From assembly GCA_030530315.1 (NCBI GenBank), contig JAUMVG010000032.1:1-36372 (forward strand): a stretch of DNA of 36,372 bases, in the 5' to 3' direction. The DNA is from Clostridia bacterium (GTDB taxonomy: Bacteria > Bacillota > Clostridia > Christensenellales > Aristaeellaceae). This document shows positions 24,449 through 32,343 of this stretch, in pieces. The translations under genes and the position numbers were made by a program. Positions within the stretch are counted from its first letter, which is position 1, and every line of letters starts with the position of its first letter. Under the pieces are notes generated by a model that saw only the letters and a program-made list of their open reading frames with translations, searched no databases and was not told where the DNA came from.

Positions 24449-25393
24449 ATGAAGAAACTGCTTGCCATCCTCGTCGCCGTCGTGCTCTGTCTGGGCATGG
24501 CCGCCGTTGCCGAAGAGACCTACACCGTGGGCGTGTGCCAGCTGGTGCAGCATCCCGCGCTGGACGCCGCCACCCAGGGCTTCCAGGACGCCCTGACCGA
24601 AAAGCTGGGCGATGCCGTCGCCTTTGACGTGCAGAACGCCTCCGGCGATTCCAACACCTGCTCCACCATCGTGAACGGCTTCGTCTCCGACAATGTGGAC
24701 CTGATCATGGCCAACGCCACCCCGGCCCTGCAGGCTGCCGTGGCCGCCACCGGCGACATCCCGATCCTGGGCACCTCGGTCACCGACTACGCCACCGCCC
24801 TGGACATCGACGACTGGACCGGCGCGACGGGCATCAACGTTTCCGGCACCAGCGACCTGGCCCCGCTGAATGAGCAGGCCGCGATGCTGAACGAGCTGTT
24901 CCCGGATGCCAAGGTGGTGGGCCTTCTGTACTGCTCCGCCGAGCCGAACAGCAAGTACCAGGTGGACGTGATCACCGGCTATCTCACCGAACTGGGCTAT
25001 GAGACCGTGGAGTTCACTTTCGCGGACAGCAACGACGTGGCCAGCGTGGCCCAGTCCGCCTGCGACGGCTGCGATGTGATCTACATCCCCACCGATAACA
25101 CAGCCGCGTCCTGCACCGAGGCCATCCGCAACGTGGTGGAGCCCGCCGCCAAGCCGGTCATCGCCGGCGAGGAGGGCATCTGCAAGGGCTGCGGCGTGGC
25201 GACGCTGTCCATCAGCTACTACGACCTGGGCTACGCCACCGGCGAGATGGCCTATGAGGTGCTGGCAAACGGCGCCGATGTCGCCACGCTGGATATCGCC
25301 TTTGCCCCCAACGTCACCAAGGAGTACAACGCCGAACTGGCCGAACTGCTGGGCGTGACCGTGCCCGAGGATTATGTGGCGATTGAGGGCTGA
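24449..25393 (+). CDS. ABC transporter substrate-binding protein (TrpX-like family)
   Basis: 314-aa exported binding protein. It begins with MKKLL, a hydrophobic core and a probable signal peptidase I site after AAVA; the Cys in VVLCLG is not a good lipobox. The mature part (TYTVGVCQLVQHPALDAATQGF) is typical of the ABC_sub_bind family (PF04392), whose members bind aromatic amino acids such as Trp or Phe (from memory of family structures). The ATG at 24449 has AGGAGG upstream. The permease and ATPase follow after a MITE. The Phe-rich leader suggests the ligand is phenylalanine or a precursor; that is inference. Confidence 0.88.
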   Translation: MKKLLAILVAVVLCLGMAAVAEETYTVGVCQLVQHPALDAATQGFQDALTEKLGDAVAFDVQNASGDSNTCSTIVNGFVSDNVDLIMANATPALQAAVAATGDIPILGTSVTDYATALDIDDWTGATGINVSGTSDLAPLNEQAAMLNELFPDAKVVGLLYCSAEPNSKYQVDVITGYLTELGYETVEFTFADSNDVASVAQSACDGCDVIYIPTDNTAASCTEAIRNVVEPAAKPVIAGEEGICKGCGVATLSISYYDLGYATGEMAYEVLANGADVATLDIAFAPNVTKEYNAELAELLGVTVPEDYVAIEG

Positions 25394-25416
25394 TACTGCT
25401 GAGTTGGCGCGGTAGA

Positions 25417-25609
25417 TTGGAATTAGTCGGGCTGACGCCCAATTGAGAATTGAGAATGGAGAATTGGGAATGGTGGTGCAAATCCCTTCGGGATTTGTTT
25501 TGATTACGCCCCACAATTTGTGATTCTACGATGATTTGCCACCATTTAATCAGAGAAATCCGTAAGGATTTCAACATAAATTCTCAATTCTCAATTAATT
25601 AAATTCCAA
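25417..25609. mobile_element. MITE copy 2 (193 bp), between binding-protein and permease genes
   Basis: Bounded by TTGGAATTA (25417-25425) and AAATTCCAA (25601-25609). Same interior as copy 1 at 22260-22466, lacking one 14-bp CCAATTCTCAATTC-like unit. It sits within the ABC operon, where its hairpins could reduce transcription or stabilise the upstream mRNA, giving more binding protein than permease. Confidence 0.85.
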
Positions 25610-25650
25610 GTTATCGACATACCTAACCACTACAACTTGGAGGAACGACC

Positions 25651-26559
25651 TTGAACATTTTCTCTCTACTAAACGCCCTTCCCGGCGCGGTGGCCCAGGG
25701 TCTGATCTGGGGCATCATGGCCATCGGCGTCTACATCACCTACAAGGTGCTGGACCTGGCGGACCTGACCGTGGACGGCACCATGGCCACGGGAGGCGCG
25801 GTGTGCGTGATGCTGATGCTGAACGGCGTGAACGTCTGGCTGGCGCTGCTGTGCGCGGTGCTGGCGGGCATGCTGGCAGGGCTCATGACCGGCGTCTTCC
25901 ACACCGCCATGGGCATCCCGCCAATCCTGTCGGGCATCCTCACCCAGCTTTCGCTGTATTCCATCAATCTGGCCATCATGGGCTTCAAGGCCAACCAGGG
26001 CATCAACGTCACCAAATACGCATTGATCGTCAGCCAGCGGAACGTGCGGGTGATCAATCTGTCCAACCCGATCTTCACCTCGCTCATCGTGCTCATACTG
26101 GTGATCGCGGTGCTGTACTGGTTCTTCGGAACGGAGCTGGGCAGTTCTCTTCGCGCCACCGGCGCAAACGCGGCCATGAGCCGGGCCCAGGGCATCAACA
26201 CGAACGTCTGCAAGATCCTGGGCCTGATGATCTCCAACGGCATCGTGGCGCTGTCCTCGGCCATGCTTTCCCACTATCAGGGCTTCGTGGACGTGAACAT
26301 GGGCCGCGGGGCCATCGTGATCGGTCTGGCCGCCGTCATCATCTCGGACGTGATCTTCGGAAAGCTGTTCCGCAACTTCGCGCTGAAGCTCGCCGGCGTC
26401 GCCATCGGCGCGGTGCTCTACTACATCGTCATACAGGTGGTGCTGTGGCTGGGGCTGAACACGAACCTCTTGAAGCTGCTGTCGGCGCTGATCGTGGCCG
26501 TGTTCCTTGCGGTGCCCTACTGGAAGGCAAGCGTGAAAGGGGGCAGGGGCCATGCTTGA
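25651..26559 (+). CDS. ABC transporter permease (TrpY-like)
   Basis: 302-aa membrane protein with about eight hydrophobic segments, of the branched-chain-permease-related BPD_transp_2 type (start region LPGAVAQGLIWGIMAIGVYI; DLTVDGTMATGG is a family signature). Translation starts with TTG at 25651, with GGAGG at 25639-25643, 7 nt upstream. It overlaps the ATPase gene by 8 bp. With the binding protein and ATPase it makes a complete importer. Confidence 0.9.
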   Translation: MNIFSLLNALPGAVAQGLIWGIMAIGVYITYKVLDLADLTVDGTMATGGAVCVMLMLNGVNVWLALLCAVLAGMLAGLMTGVFHTAMGIPPILSGILTQLSLYSINLAIMGFKANQGINVTKYALIVSQRNVRVINLSNPIFTSLIVLILVIAVLYWFFGTELGSSLRATGANAAMSRAQGINTNVCKILGLMISNGIVALSSAMLSHYQGFVDVNMGRGAIVIGLAAVIISDVIFGKLFRNFALKLAGVAIGAVLYYIVIQVVLWLGLNTNLLKLLSALIVAVFLAVPYWKASVKGGRGHA

Positions 26560-27346
26560 GCTGGTGAACGTTCGAAAGACCTTTAACCCGAAGACCGTCA
26601 ACGAGAAGATCGCGCTGGACGGGCTGAACCTGCGCCTCGCGGACGGCGATTTCGTGACCGTCATCGGCGGCAACGGCGCTGGAAAGAGCACCATACTGAA
26701 CGCCATCGCGGGCGTCTGGCCCATCGACAGCGGGCGCATCGCCATCGATGGCCGCGAAGTCACCCACCTGCCGGAATACCGACGCGCGGCGCTGCTGGGG
26801 CGCGTGTTCCAGGACCCCATGACCGGCACCGCCGCCACGATGCAGATCGAGGAAAACCTGGCGCTCGCCGCCCGGCGGGGCCAGAGCCGCACGCTGAAGA
26901 TCGGCATCACCCGCCAGGAGCGGGAAGCCTATCGGGAAAAGCTGGCAAGGCTTGGCCTGGGCCTGGAGGACCGCATGACCGCGAAGGTCGGCCTGCTCTC
27001 CGGCGGCCAGCGCCAGGCGCTGACGCTTCTGATGGCGACCCTGAAGAAGCCCAAGCTGCTGCTTCTGGACGAGCACACCGCCGCGCTGGATCCCCGCACC
27101 GCCCAGAAGGTGCTGGAGCTGTCCGAGCAGATCGTGACCGAGAACAACCTCATGACCCTGATGGTCACCCACAACATGCGCGATGCCATCCGCTACGGCA
27201 ACCGGCTCATCATGATGAACGAGGGCCACGTAATCCTGGACATCTCCGGGGACGAAAAAAAGCATCTCACCGTGGAGATGCTGATGAACGCCTTCGCCAA
27301 AGCCAGCGGCGAGGCCTTCGCCAACGACAGAATACTGCTGTCCTGA
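26552..27346 (+). CDS. ABC transporter ATP-binding protein (TrpZ-like)
   Basis: 264-aa cytoplasmic ATPase. Walker A GGNGAGKST is at residues 39-47, the signature LLSGGQRQAL near residue 150, Walker B KLLLLDEHTAALDP, and the switch His in MVTHNMRDA. It drives the permease encoded just upstream. The start overlaps the permease stop, so translation is coupled. A terminator follows at 27491-27541. Confidence 0.95.
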   Translation: MLELVNVRKTFNPKTVNEKIALDGLNLRLADGDFVTVIGGNGAGKSTILNAIAGVWPIDSGRIAIDGREVTHLPEYRRAALLGRVFQDPMTGTAATMQIEENLALAARRGQSRTLKIGITRQEREAYREKLARLGLGLEDRMTAKVGLLSGGQRQALTLLMATLKKPKLLLLDEHTAALDPRTAQKVLELSEQIVTENNLMTLMVTHNMRDAIRYGNRLIMMNEGHVILDISGDEKKHLTVEMLMNAFAKASGEAFANDRILLS

Positions 27347-27490
27347 TGCTTGTTTTATTGTGTATGCCCCGTGTTTGTCCGGACATTCATAATATCACCT
27401 CACCAGGGGGCAATGCTTGTCACCCTGTCAGAGAAGGTATGCATACAGTGCCCTTCGATTTTGAAAGTCACAGAACCTTCCAATCCTGAA

Positions 27491-27541
27491 AGCGCCTTCC
27501 GCGGCATAATGAATTCATTAGCTCCACGGAAGGCGCTGTTT
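27491..27541 (+). terminator. Terminator of the ABC transporter operon
   Basis: Perfect 11-bp arms AGCGCCTTCCG (27491-27501) and CGGAAGGCGCT (27527-27537), followed by GTTTT. The loop holds the palindrome AATGAATTCATT, which can add an upper stem. Between the ATPase stop and this hairpin (27347-27490) I see nothing else. Confidence 0.75.
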
Positions 27542-27584
27542 TACGATCTGCCAGCTGTTTCAAACGAGGCGGCGCGAGCTGTAT

Positions 27585-27617
27585 TATCTTAAGAAAATAA
27601 ATAATATCCTTAAGATA
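27585..27617. promoter_or_regulatory. Inverted repeat upstream of the isomerase-like operon
   Basis: TATCTTAAG (27585-27593) and CTTAAGATA (27609-27617) are perfect 9-bp arms around a 15-nt AT-rich spacer. Placed 77 bp before the next gene, it could be an operator. A TATATT-like -10 lies near 27644, but no good -35 is seen. Confidence 0.45.
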
Positions 27618-27693
27618 CAAGAGGAATTCATCGAAGCGTTTATGTTATATTGCAGATGACACTTTCAGCCGAAAATGAACGGAGGCAATGGAA

Positions 27694-29061
27694 ATGAAGC
27701 AAAAGGCAATGGAACTCAAGCTCGTCGTGCGGCCCATCGTGGGCTGTCTCACCCACTCCCACTTCTGGGAGGGCCCCTGCCGCGCAGGGCATTTGGAGGA
27801 CATGACCCCGGAGGCCGAGAAGCGCATGGCCGACGCGGCGTTCGCCCATGCCGTGGAGACGCTGAAGGGCGCGACGGATGAGATCGAATTCCTGCCCGCC
27901 GTGGACGCCAGGTATGACGAGAAGTTCGTGGTCGGCGAGGACATCTACGCCCAGATCGAGGAGGGCATGGACAGGGTGGACTTCTTCCTGTGCATGAACT
28001 GGCGCATTCCCAAACTGGAGCGCTACCGCAAGCCCGTGGTGATCCTGCAGAACGGCAACGAGGGCATCGACTTTGCCGCCTACTGCCGCTCCATCGGCGT
28101 GGAGGCCTACGTGTGCATGGACCTTCAGGACCTGAACGAGATCGCCCACATCCTGTGGGTGCGCAAGGCCATCGCCAACACCCGGGCGCTGGTGCTCACC
28201 GCCGGCGGCCAGCCCACCTTCGGCATCCAGAGCCTGATCCGCGACCCGGAGATCCTGCGCCAGAAGTACGGCTTCGAGGTCGTAAAGCTGCCCTTTAGCA
28301 GCATCGTGCCCTACATGGACCAAATCTCCAACGAGGAGGCCCGCCCCATCGCCGAGCAGATCATCCATGGCGCGAACGACGTGAAGGTCAACACCGACTG
28401 GTTCATCAACGACATCAAGTATTACCTGGCCGCGAAGAAGATGATGGATGTCTACCAGTGCAATGCCTTCTCCACCGCCTGCCACGAGCTGTGCACCTCC
28501 GAGATCCCCCAGAACCGCAAGTTCACCCCCTGCATGTGCCATTCGCTGATGAAGGGCGAGGGCATCCCCAGCGCCTGCGAGGAGGATCTGAACGCCATGA
28601 TGGCCATGCTGGTGATGCAGTACAGCGCCAACCGGCCCGCGTTCATGGGCAACCCCAACATGGAGACCGACGAGCTTCTGCGGCTGCACCACGCCGTGCC
28701 TGCGCTGTGCATGAACGGCTATGGCACAAAGCCCCTGGAATACAGCCTGTGGGCCTTCACCGGCCAGGGCTTCGGCGGCAAGCTGCAGATCGACTTCGCC
28801 CAGAACCAAAGCAACTACGTCACCCTGGGCCGCTTCAATCCCGCGGGCGACACCATGTGCGTCAAGGTGGGCGAGGTCATCAAGTCCGAGTTCGACGACG
28901 TGTATTGCAGCCCCTATTATTACATCAGGATGGACGACGCCCGGGAGTTCATGCACAATCTGGCGGGCTTCGGCCACCATCAGGTGCTGATCTTCGGCGA
29001 CCATATGAAGCAGATCAAAAAGATCGCAAAGGTCATGGGCTTCAGGGTATTGGAAGGATGA
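27694..29061 (+). CDS. L-fucose/L-arabinose isomerase-like protein
   Basis: 455-aa cytoplasmic protein related to the FucI/AraA sugar isomerase fold. The recognisable part is CMCHSLMKGEGIPSACEEDLNA near residue 285 (read here in two pieces, CMCHSLMKGEG and IPSACEEDLNA), which matches the CE-D segment of L-fucose isomerase, and AGGQPTFGIQS earlier. It is shorter than FucI (about 590 aa) and Cys-rich, so the substrate is uncertain and it may not be a sugar isomerase. I chose ATG 27694, with GGAGG 8 nt upstream, over ATG 27688. It overlaps the cysteine desulfurase-like gene by 4 bp, an odd pairing for a sugar gene. Confidence 0.72.
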   Translation: MKQKAMELKLVVRPIVGCLTHSHFWEGPCRAGHLEDMTPEAEKRMADAAFAHAVETLKGATDEIEFLPAVDARYDEKFVVGEDIYAQIEEGMDRVDFFLCMNWRIPKLERYRKPVVILQNGNEGIDFAAYCRSIGVEAYVCMDLQDLNEIAHILWVRKAIANTRALVLTAGGQPTFGIQSLIRDPEILRQKYGFEVVKLPFSSIVPYMDQISNEEARPIAEQIIHGANDVKVNTDWFINDIKYYLAAKKMMDVYQCNAFSTACHELCTSEIPQNRKFTPCMCHSLMKGEGIPSACEEDLNAMMAMLVMQYSANRPAFMGNPNMETDELLRLHHAVPALCMNGYGTKPLEYSLWAFTGQGFGGKLQIDFAQNQSNYVTLGRFNPAGDTMCVKVGEVIKSEFDDVYCSPYYYIRMDDAREFMHNLAGFGHHQVLIFGDHMKQIKKIAKVMGFRVLEG

Positions 29062-30197
29062 TCTGGCTCAATCAGGCGGCGACCACGTTTCCCAAGCCGC
29101 GGTGTGTGCTGGATGCCCACACCGCGGCCCTTTCCGCGCCGCCGGAGGGGCAGTTCAGGAGCAACGCCGCGCGCAATGGGGATGCATTCGACCGTTGCAG
29201 GGAAAACCTGGGCAAACTGCTGGGAATATCTGCGGTTGACCACATATACTTCACCTCCGGCGCGACGGACGCGGCCAACGCGCTGATCAGCGGCCTGCCG
29301 TTGACGGGAAAGCGGGTGCTGGCCACGCAGACGGAGCACAACAGCGTCCTGCGCCCGCTGATGAACCTGACAGACAGGGTCGGCGGCGTCGATATCGTGC
29401 CCTGCGACGCCCTCGGGCGGGTGGATCCCGCCGCCGCGGCGCGCATGCTCTCCGAGCCCGCCGCGGCGCTGTTCGTCAATCATTGCTCCAACGTCACCGG
29501 CATGGTCCAGGACATCCCGACCCTCGCGGAGATCGCCCACCGCTGCGGCACGCTGCTGGTGCTGGACGCCTCCCAGAGCGCGGGCTGCCTGCCCGTGGAC
29601 GCGGACGCCTGGGGCGTGGACGCGCTGATCTTCACCGGCCACAAGGCCCTCTTCGGACCCCAGGGCACCGGCGGATATTATGTCCGCCCCGGCGTTCCCC
29701 TCCGCCCCTTCCGCTACGGCGGCACCGGCCGCAACAGCCGCCGGCTAACCTATGAATACGGCGATTATGAATACGAGGTCGGCACGCAAGACGCGCCGGG
29801 CATCGCAGCGCTGAACGCGGGCATTGAATATGTATTGGAGCGGGGCGTGAACGCCATCCACGACAATGAGCGCGGGATGATGAAGGCGCTCTTTGAAGGG
29901 CTCGCCGCCATCCCAGGCGTCATGCTCTACGGAGATTATGCCCGTTGCCGCGGCCCGCTGATCAGCTTCAACATCCGCGAGTTGACCCCTTCCGACGTCG
30001 CCTACATCCTCTCCGGCAGTTACGGCATCACCGTCCGGGCTGGGCTGCACTGTTCCCCGCTGATTCACGACGCCATGGGAACGTCAGAGAATGGCACGGT
30101 GCGCGTCAGCGTATCGGACATGAACACGAAAGCGGATATCGAGGCGCTGATCGCCGCCGTCAGGGAGATTTCTGCGAGTGTGGAGGCGGCGACATGA
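29058..30197 (+). CDS. Cysteine desulfurase-like PLP enzyme (aminotransferase class V)
   Basis: 379-aa enzyme of the NifS/SufS/selenocysteine lyase superfamily. It has the PLP Lys196 in TGHKALFGPQG, Asp and His upstream (LVLDASQSAG, TEHNSV), and the catalytic Cys332 in VRAGLHCSPLIH. This form (start MIWLNQAATTFPKP) is the family often annotated as cysteine desulfurase/selenocysteine lyase in Clostridia. It overlaps both neighbours by 4 bp. No IscU or SufB scaffold is nearby, so it may supply sulfur or selenium for a dedicated purpose. Confidence 0.9.
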   Translation: MIWLNQAATTFPKPRCVLDAHTAALSAPPEGQFRSNAARNGDAFDRCRENLGKLLGISAVDHIYFTSGATDAANALISGLPLTGKRVLATQTEHNSVLRPLMNLTDRVGGVDIVPCDALGRVDPAAAARMLSEPAAALFVNHCSNVTGMVQDIPTLAEIAHRCGTLLVLDASQSAGCLPVDADAWGVDALIFTGHKALFGPQGTGGYYVRPGVPLRPFRYGGTGRNSRRLTYEYGDYEYEVGTQDAPGIAALNAGIEYVLERGVNAIHDNERGMMKALFEGLAAIPGVMLYGDYARCRGPLISFNIRELTPSDVAYILSGSYGITVRAGLHCSPLIHDAMGTSENGTVRVSVSDMNTKADIEALIAAVREISASVEAAT

Positions 30198-30478
30198 AGA
30201 TCATCGACAGGATCCCCTCCCGGGAGCGCTGCGCGGAATCCGGCTGGTATGCCTGGGATCTCCTGCTGGAACAGCCGATGGACGACGCCTTCATCCGCGC
30301 CCTGCGTCCCTTAGGCAGCTTCGTATACCTGACCATGCTGGCAAAGCCCTTCTTCAAGGTGGAATCGACCTACTGTTTCATCAAGGGGCTCAGGGGCGAC
30401 GACTTCCTGCGCGTGGCAACCCATGACGACCACCGTGACGAATTGGCCAGGGTCGAAGCGTTCATCAAGGGGCTGTGA
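30194..30478 (+). CDS. Conserved-looking 94-aa protein of unknown function
   Basis: Small acidic soluble protein, no signal peptide or membrane segment. The family is not recognised. Visible features are an N-terminal MKIIDRIPSRERC, a Trp-rich ESGWYAWDLLLEQPMDD, and CFIKGLRGDDF in the second half. The ATG overlaps the cysteine desulfurase-like stop (ATGA), with GGAGG upstream, so it is translated and coupled to it. It may be a partner of that enzyme, for example a sulfur or selenium acceptor, but only gene order supports this. Confidence 0.65.
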   Translation: MKIIDRIPSRERCAESGWYAWDLLLEQPMDDAFIRALRPLGSFVYLTMLAKPFFKVESTYCFIKGLRGDDFLRVATHDDHRDELARVEAFIKGL

Positions 30479-30583
30479 TATTGTGGAATTAAAACTGATG
30501 TGATAACATGGATCCGACGAAAAGCCCGTACAGGCTACGCACGTGTCAAAAGACGAGAGAAAGCAAGGTGCCATAAATGAACC

Positions 30584-30991
30584 ATGATCAAAGCACCAAA
30601 GACAGATAATGGCGTGCGCGACATCCCCATGATGAACCAACTCAAAATCATCCTTGAAGGTTTGAAGAAGGACCAGGGCTTCGTCCTCTGTGGACAGAGG
30701 AAAGTTGTGGAAGACGCTCCCATGACACAGCAAATGGTCAGGAACATGGACATTCGCGTCAATAAGTTCTTCAAAGAGAATGGGATTGAAGAGAAGTTCA
30801 AGTCCCATCGCATGAGGCACACAGTCCTCACGCTCCTGAACAACTCACGCCTTGCAGACGATAAAAGTTTACAGGCATGGGCTGGACATCGTGACGCCGC
30901 CTTCACCAGACGACAGTACATGACGCCCCAGGAAGAACAACTTCAAGTCGTGGGGAATGGTTTTTCTGACTACATCGCCTCTCTTTTGTGA
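30584..30991 (+). pseudogene. C-terminal fragment of a tyrosine recombinase (phage/ICE integrase)
   Basis: 135 residues with the second half of the catalytic domain: HRMRHT (the HxxR box), AGHRDAAF (the third His) and the Tyr in RRQYMTP. The first catalytic Arg and the whole N-terminal core-binding domain are absent, and the frame upstream (30479-30583) is closed by stops. It is a remnant of an integrated element and is unlikely to be active. It lies at the left edge of an AT-richer, repeat-laden segment. Confidence 0.8.
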
Positions 30992-31005
30992 CACGCAACG
31001 ACACA

Positions 31006-31047
31006 GAAAAAAGCCCCAAAACCCTTGCAGCACAGGCGTTTTGAGGC
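31006..31047 (-). terminator. Hairpin with T-run on the minus strand, downstream of the MBL-ParB ORF
   Basis: GCCCCAAAAC (31013-31022) pairs with GTTTTGAGGC (31038-31047) with one mismatch. The A-run at 31006-31012 becomes a T-run on the minus strand. It could end leftward transcripts and also lies just after the recombinase fragment. Confidence 0.55.
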
Positions 31048-31157
31048 ATAGCTTGGAACAGGTTATGTGACATTTTGGTGTGGATTTGACCTCGTTTCAT
31101 AGAATGTTAAGAACAACACTGCAAGACAAAGATCGTTTTACGTACAAAACGCACAAA

Positions 31158-31248
31158 AAAATCGTGCATCTCTGTACGAAATGCACGATTTTGAGTGGCT
31201 CTGCACCCCAACTTTGATACAAGGGACGATTGCTCAAAGCGGGTGCAG
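31158..31248. repeat. Hairpin module, copy 1 (terminator stem plus GTGGCTCT..ACTTTGATACAA hairpin)
   Basis: First element: a 12-bp stem AAAATCGTGCAT/ATGCACGATTTT (31158-31169, 31181-31192) with an A-run before it, a minus-strand terminator. Second element: GTGGCTCT (31195-31202), then CTGCACCC (31201-31208) pairing with GGGTGCAG (31241-31248), enclosing ACTTTGATACAA. Positions 31195-31222 match 36317-36344 at 26 of 28 bases. It may be an insertion-sequence end or a structured RNA; see the findings. Confidence 0.65.
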
Positions 31249-31388
31249 TTAGTGGGTGCAAACCGGGTGCAGCGGATGTGACTTTTGCCGATTGGATTTC
31301 CGGGAAAGAATCGCGGGATGCACCCGCACCGGGCGCAACTTCTCCATGCAGAAGTGTCTGTGCACCCGCACCGGGTGCAGATGCACCC
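31202..31388. repeat. Array of GGGTGCA/TGCACCC motifs
   Basis: Eight exact copies in 187 bp. Forward: 31241, 31254, 31265 and 31373. Reverse: 31202, 31319, 31361 and 31382. A GGGCGCA variant lies at 31331. The 19-bp palindrome TGCACCCGCACCGGGTGCA occurs at 31361-31379 and, with one change, at 31319-31337. Long frames across this array encode only repetitive Ala/Pro/Gly and are not credible genes. The rest of the gene-free stretch 30992-31513 holds the two terminator hairpins and nothing else I recognise. Confidence 0.75.
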
Positions 31389-31513
31389 GGTTTTAGTTCA
31401 TTTTGGGAATTACGACGGTGTGTCGTATATCCCAACATTGCTCAAAAGCAAGCATTTGAACCTGTTGAGAACAAACATATAATTGTTTCATATAATCACC
31501 CTCCATAATTCGG

Positions 31514-32311
31514 TCAAGAGCCAATACGGCATAAACAATCTTTTAGCCCCAGTTCTTGTGCTGCTTTAAATTGTGAATAGCCCCCTCTTAGAAGATATCC
31601 TTTTGAGGTTCTCACCACCGATAGTGGATGGAGGAAATCACCGTTGGAGTAATACTCGTCAATCCTAATCTGGACTTCTCTTGCATCCATCTCCTCCATG
31701 TAAAAACTACTCGGCAACATTATGCTATCAATTGCCAAAAGTGCATCTGTTGATCGAGATACTCCAATAGCCTCTTTAGTCTCATAACAATTACCTGACT
31801 GTATGACATTACCATCCGGGCGGCGATCCTGGCCACAGACAGTGTACAGATCGTTTCGCATCGCTATGGCTGTGTAGTCGCTTTTGCGATGCGGAACAAG
31901 CCAGAGGCCGTCCGCAATCTTATAGACTCCGCCGACATATTGAATACGCGCTTCATGCTGCTTCAGGATGCCGCTTTGTATGCCGATATAGTGCAAAGCG
32001 CCGTCCTTGATGCCGAAGCAGTTTTCACAGGTTCCTTCCCGCACCAGAAAGGGTGCCTTCCGGTTCAACGAGAAAAAAGTATCCATGCCATCCGAGTGGT
32101 CGTAGTGGGCGTGGGACAGCACGCCTGTATCGACGCTGTTGAGGTCGATGCCCAGGCGTTCCGCGTTCTGCGCAAACAGATGGCTGGCTCCGGTATCCAA
32201 CAGGATACTCCTGTCGTCCGCCGTGATCAGTATGCTGAGCCCCCATTCGCCGACCAGCGGCTCCGCAGCCACATTATCGATCAGCACGGTCATTTCTAGT
32301 GTGTGAATCAT
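31514..32311 (-). CDS. Chimeric ORF: truncated metallo-beta-lactamase fold plus ParB/sulfiredoxin-like domain
   Basis: 265-aa frame. Residues 1-165 match the first half of the dihydropterin-type MBL family (COG1237): TVLIDN, the motif SHAHYDH near residue 67, LVPHRKSDYTAIAMRNDLYTV. The second half, with the remaining metal ligands, is missing. After about residue 168 (near 31810) composition turns AT-rich and the product (LLAIDSIMLPSS, then GGYSQFKAAQELGL) matches a ParB/sulfiredoxin-like fold. The join looks like recombination with foreign DNA. Whether the hybrid is made or works is unknown. The start at 32311 lies 32 bp after the DUF134-NifX stop, so it is cotranscribed with that gene. Confidence 0.65.
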   Translation of the reverse strand: MIHTLEMTVLIDNVAAEPLVGEWGLSILITADDRSILLDTGASHLFAQNAERLGIDLNSVDTGVLSHAHYDHSDGMDTFFSLNRKAPFLVREGTCENCFGIKDGALHYIGIQSGILKQHEARIQYVGGVYKIADGLWLVPHRKSDYTAIAMRNDLYTVCGQDRRPDGNVIQSGNCYETKEAIGVSRSTDALLAIDSIMLPSSFYMEEMDAREVQIRIDEYYSNGDFLHPLSVVRTSKGYLLRGGYSQFKAAQELGLKDCLCRIGS

Positions 32312-32343
32312 TGCCGTAAGCCTCGCTTATCTGAATGAACGGT

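Noticed and set aside
31097-31508. Ala/Pro/Gly-rich frames on both strands across the GGGTGCA array
   Set aside because: Created by the repeats; no ribosome site, no recognisable domain.
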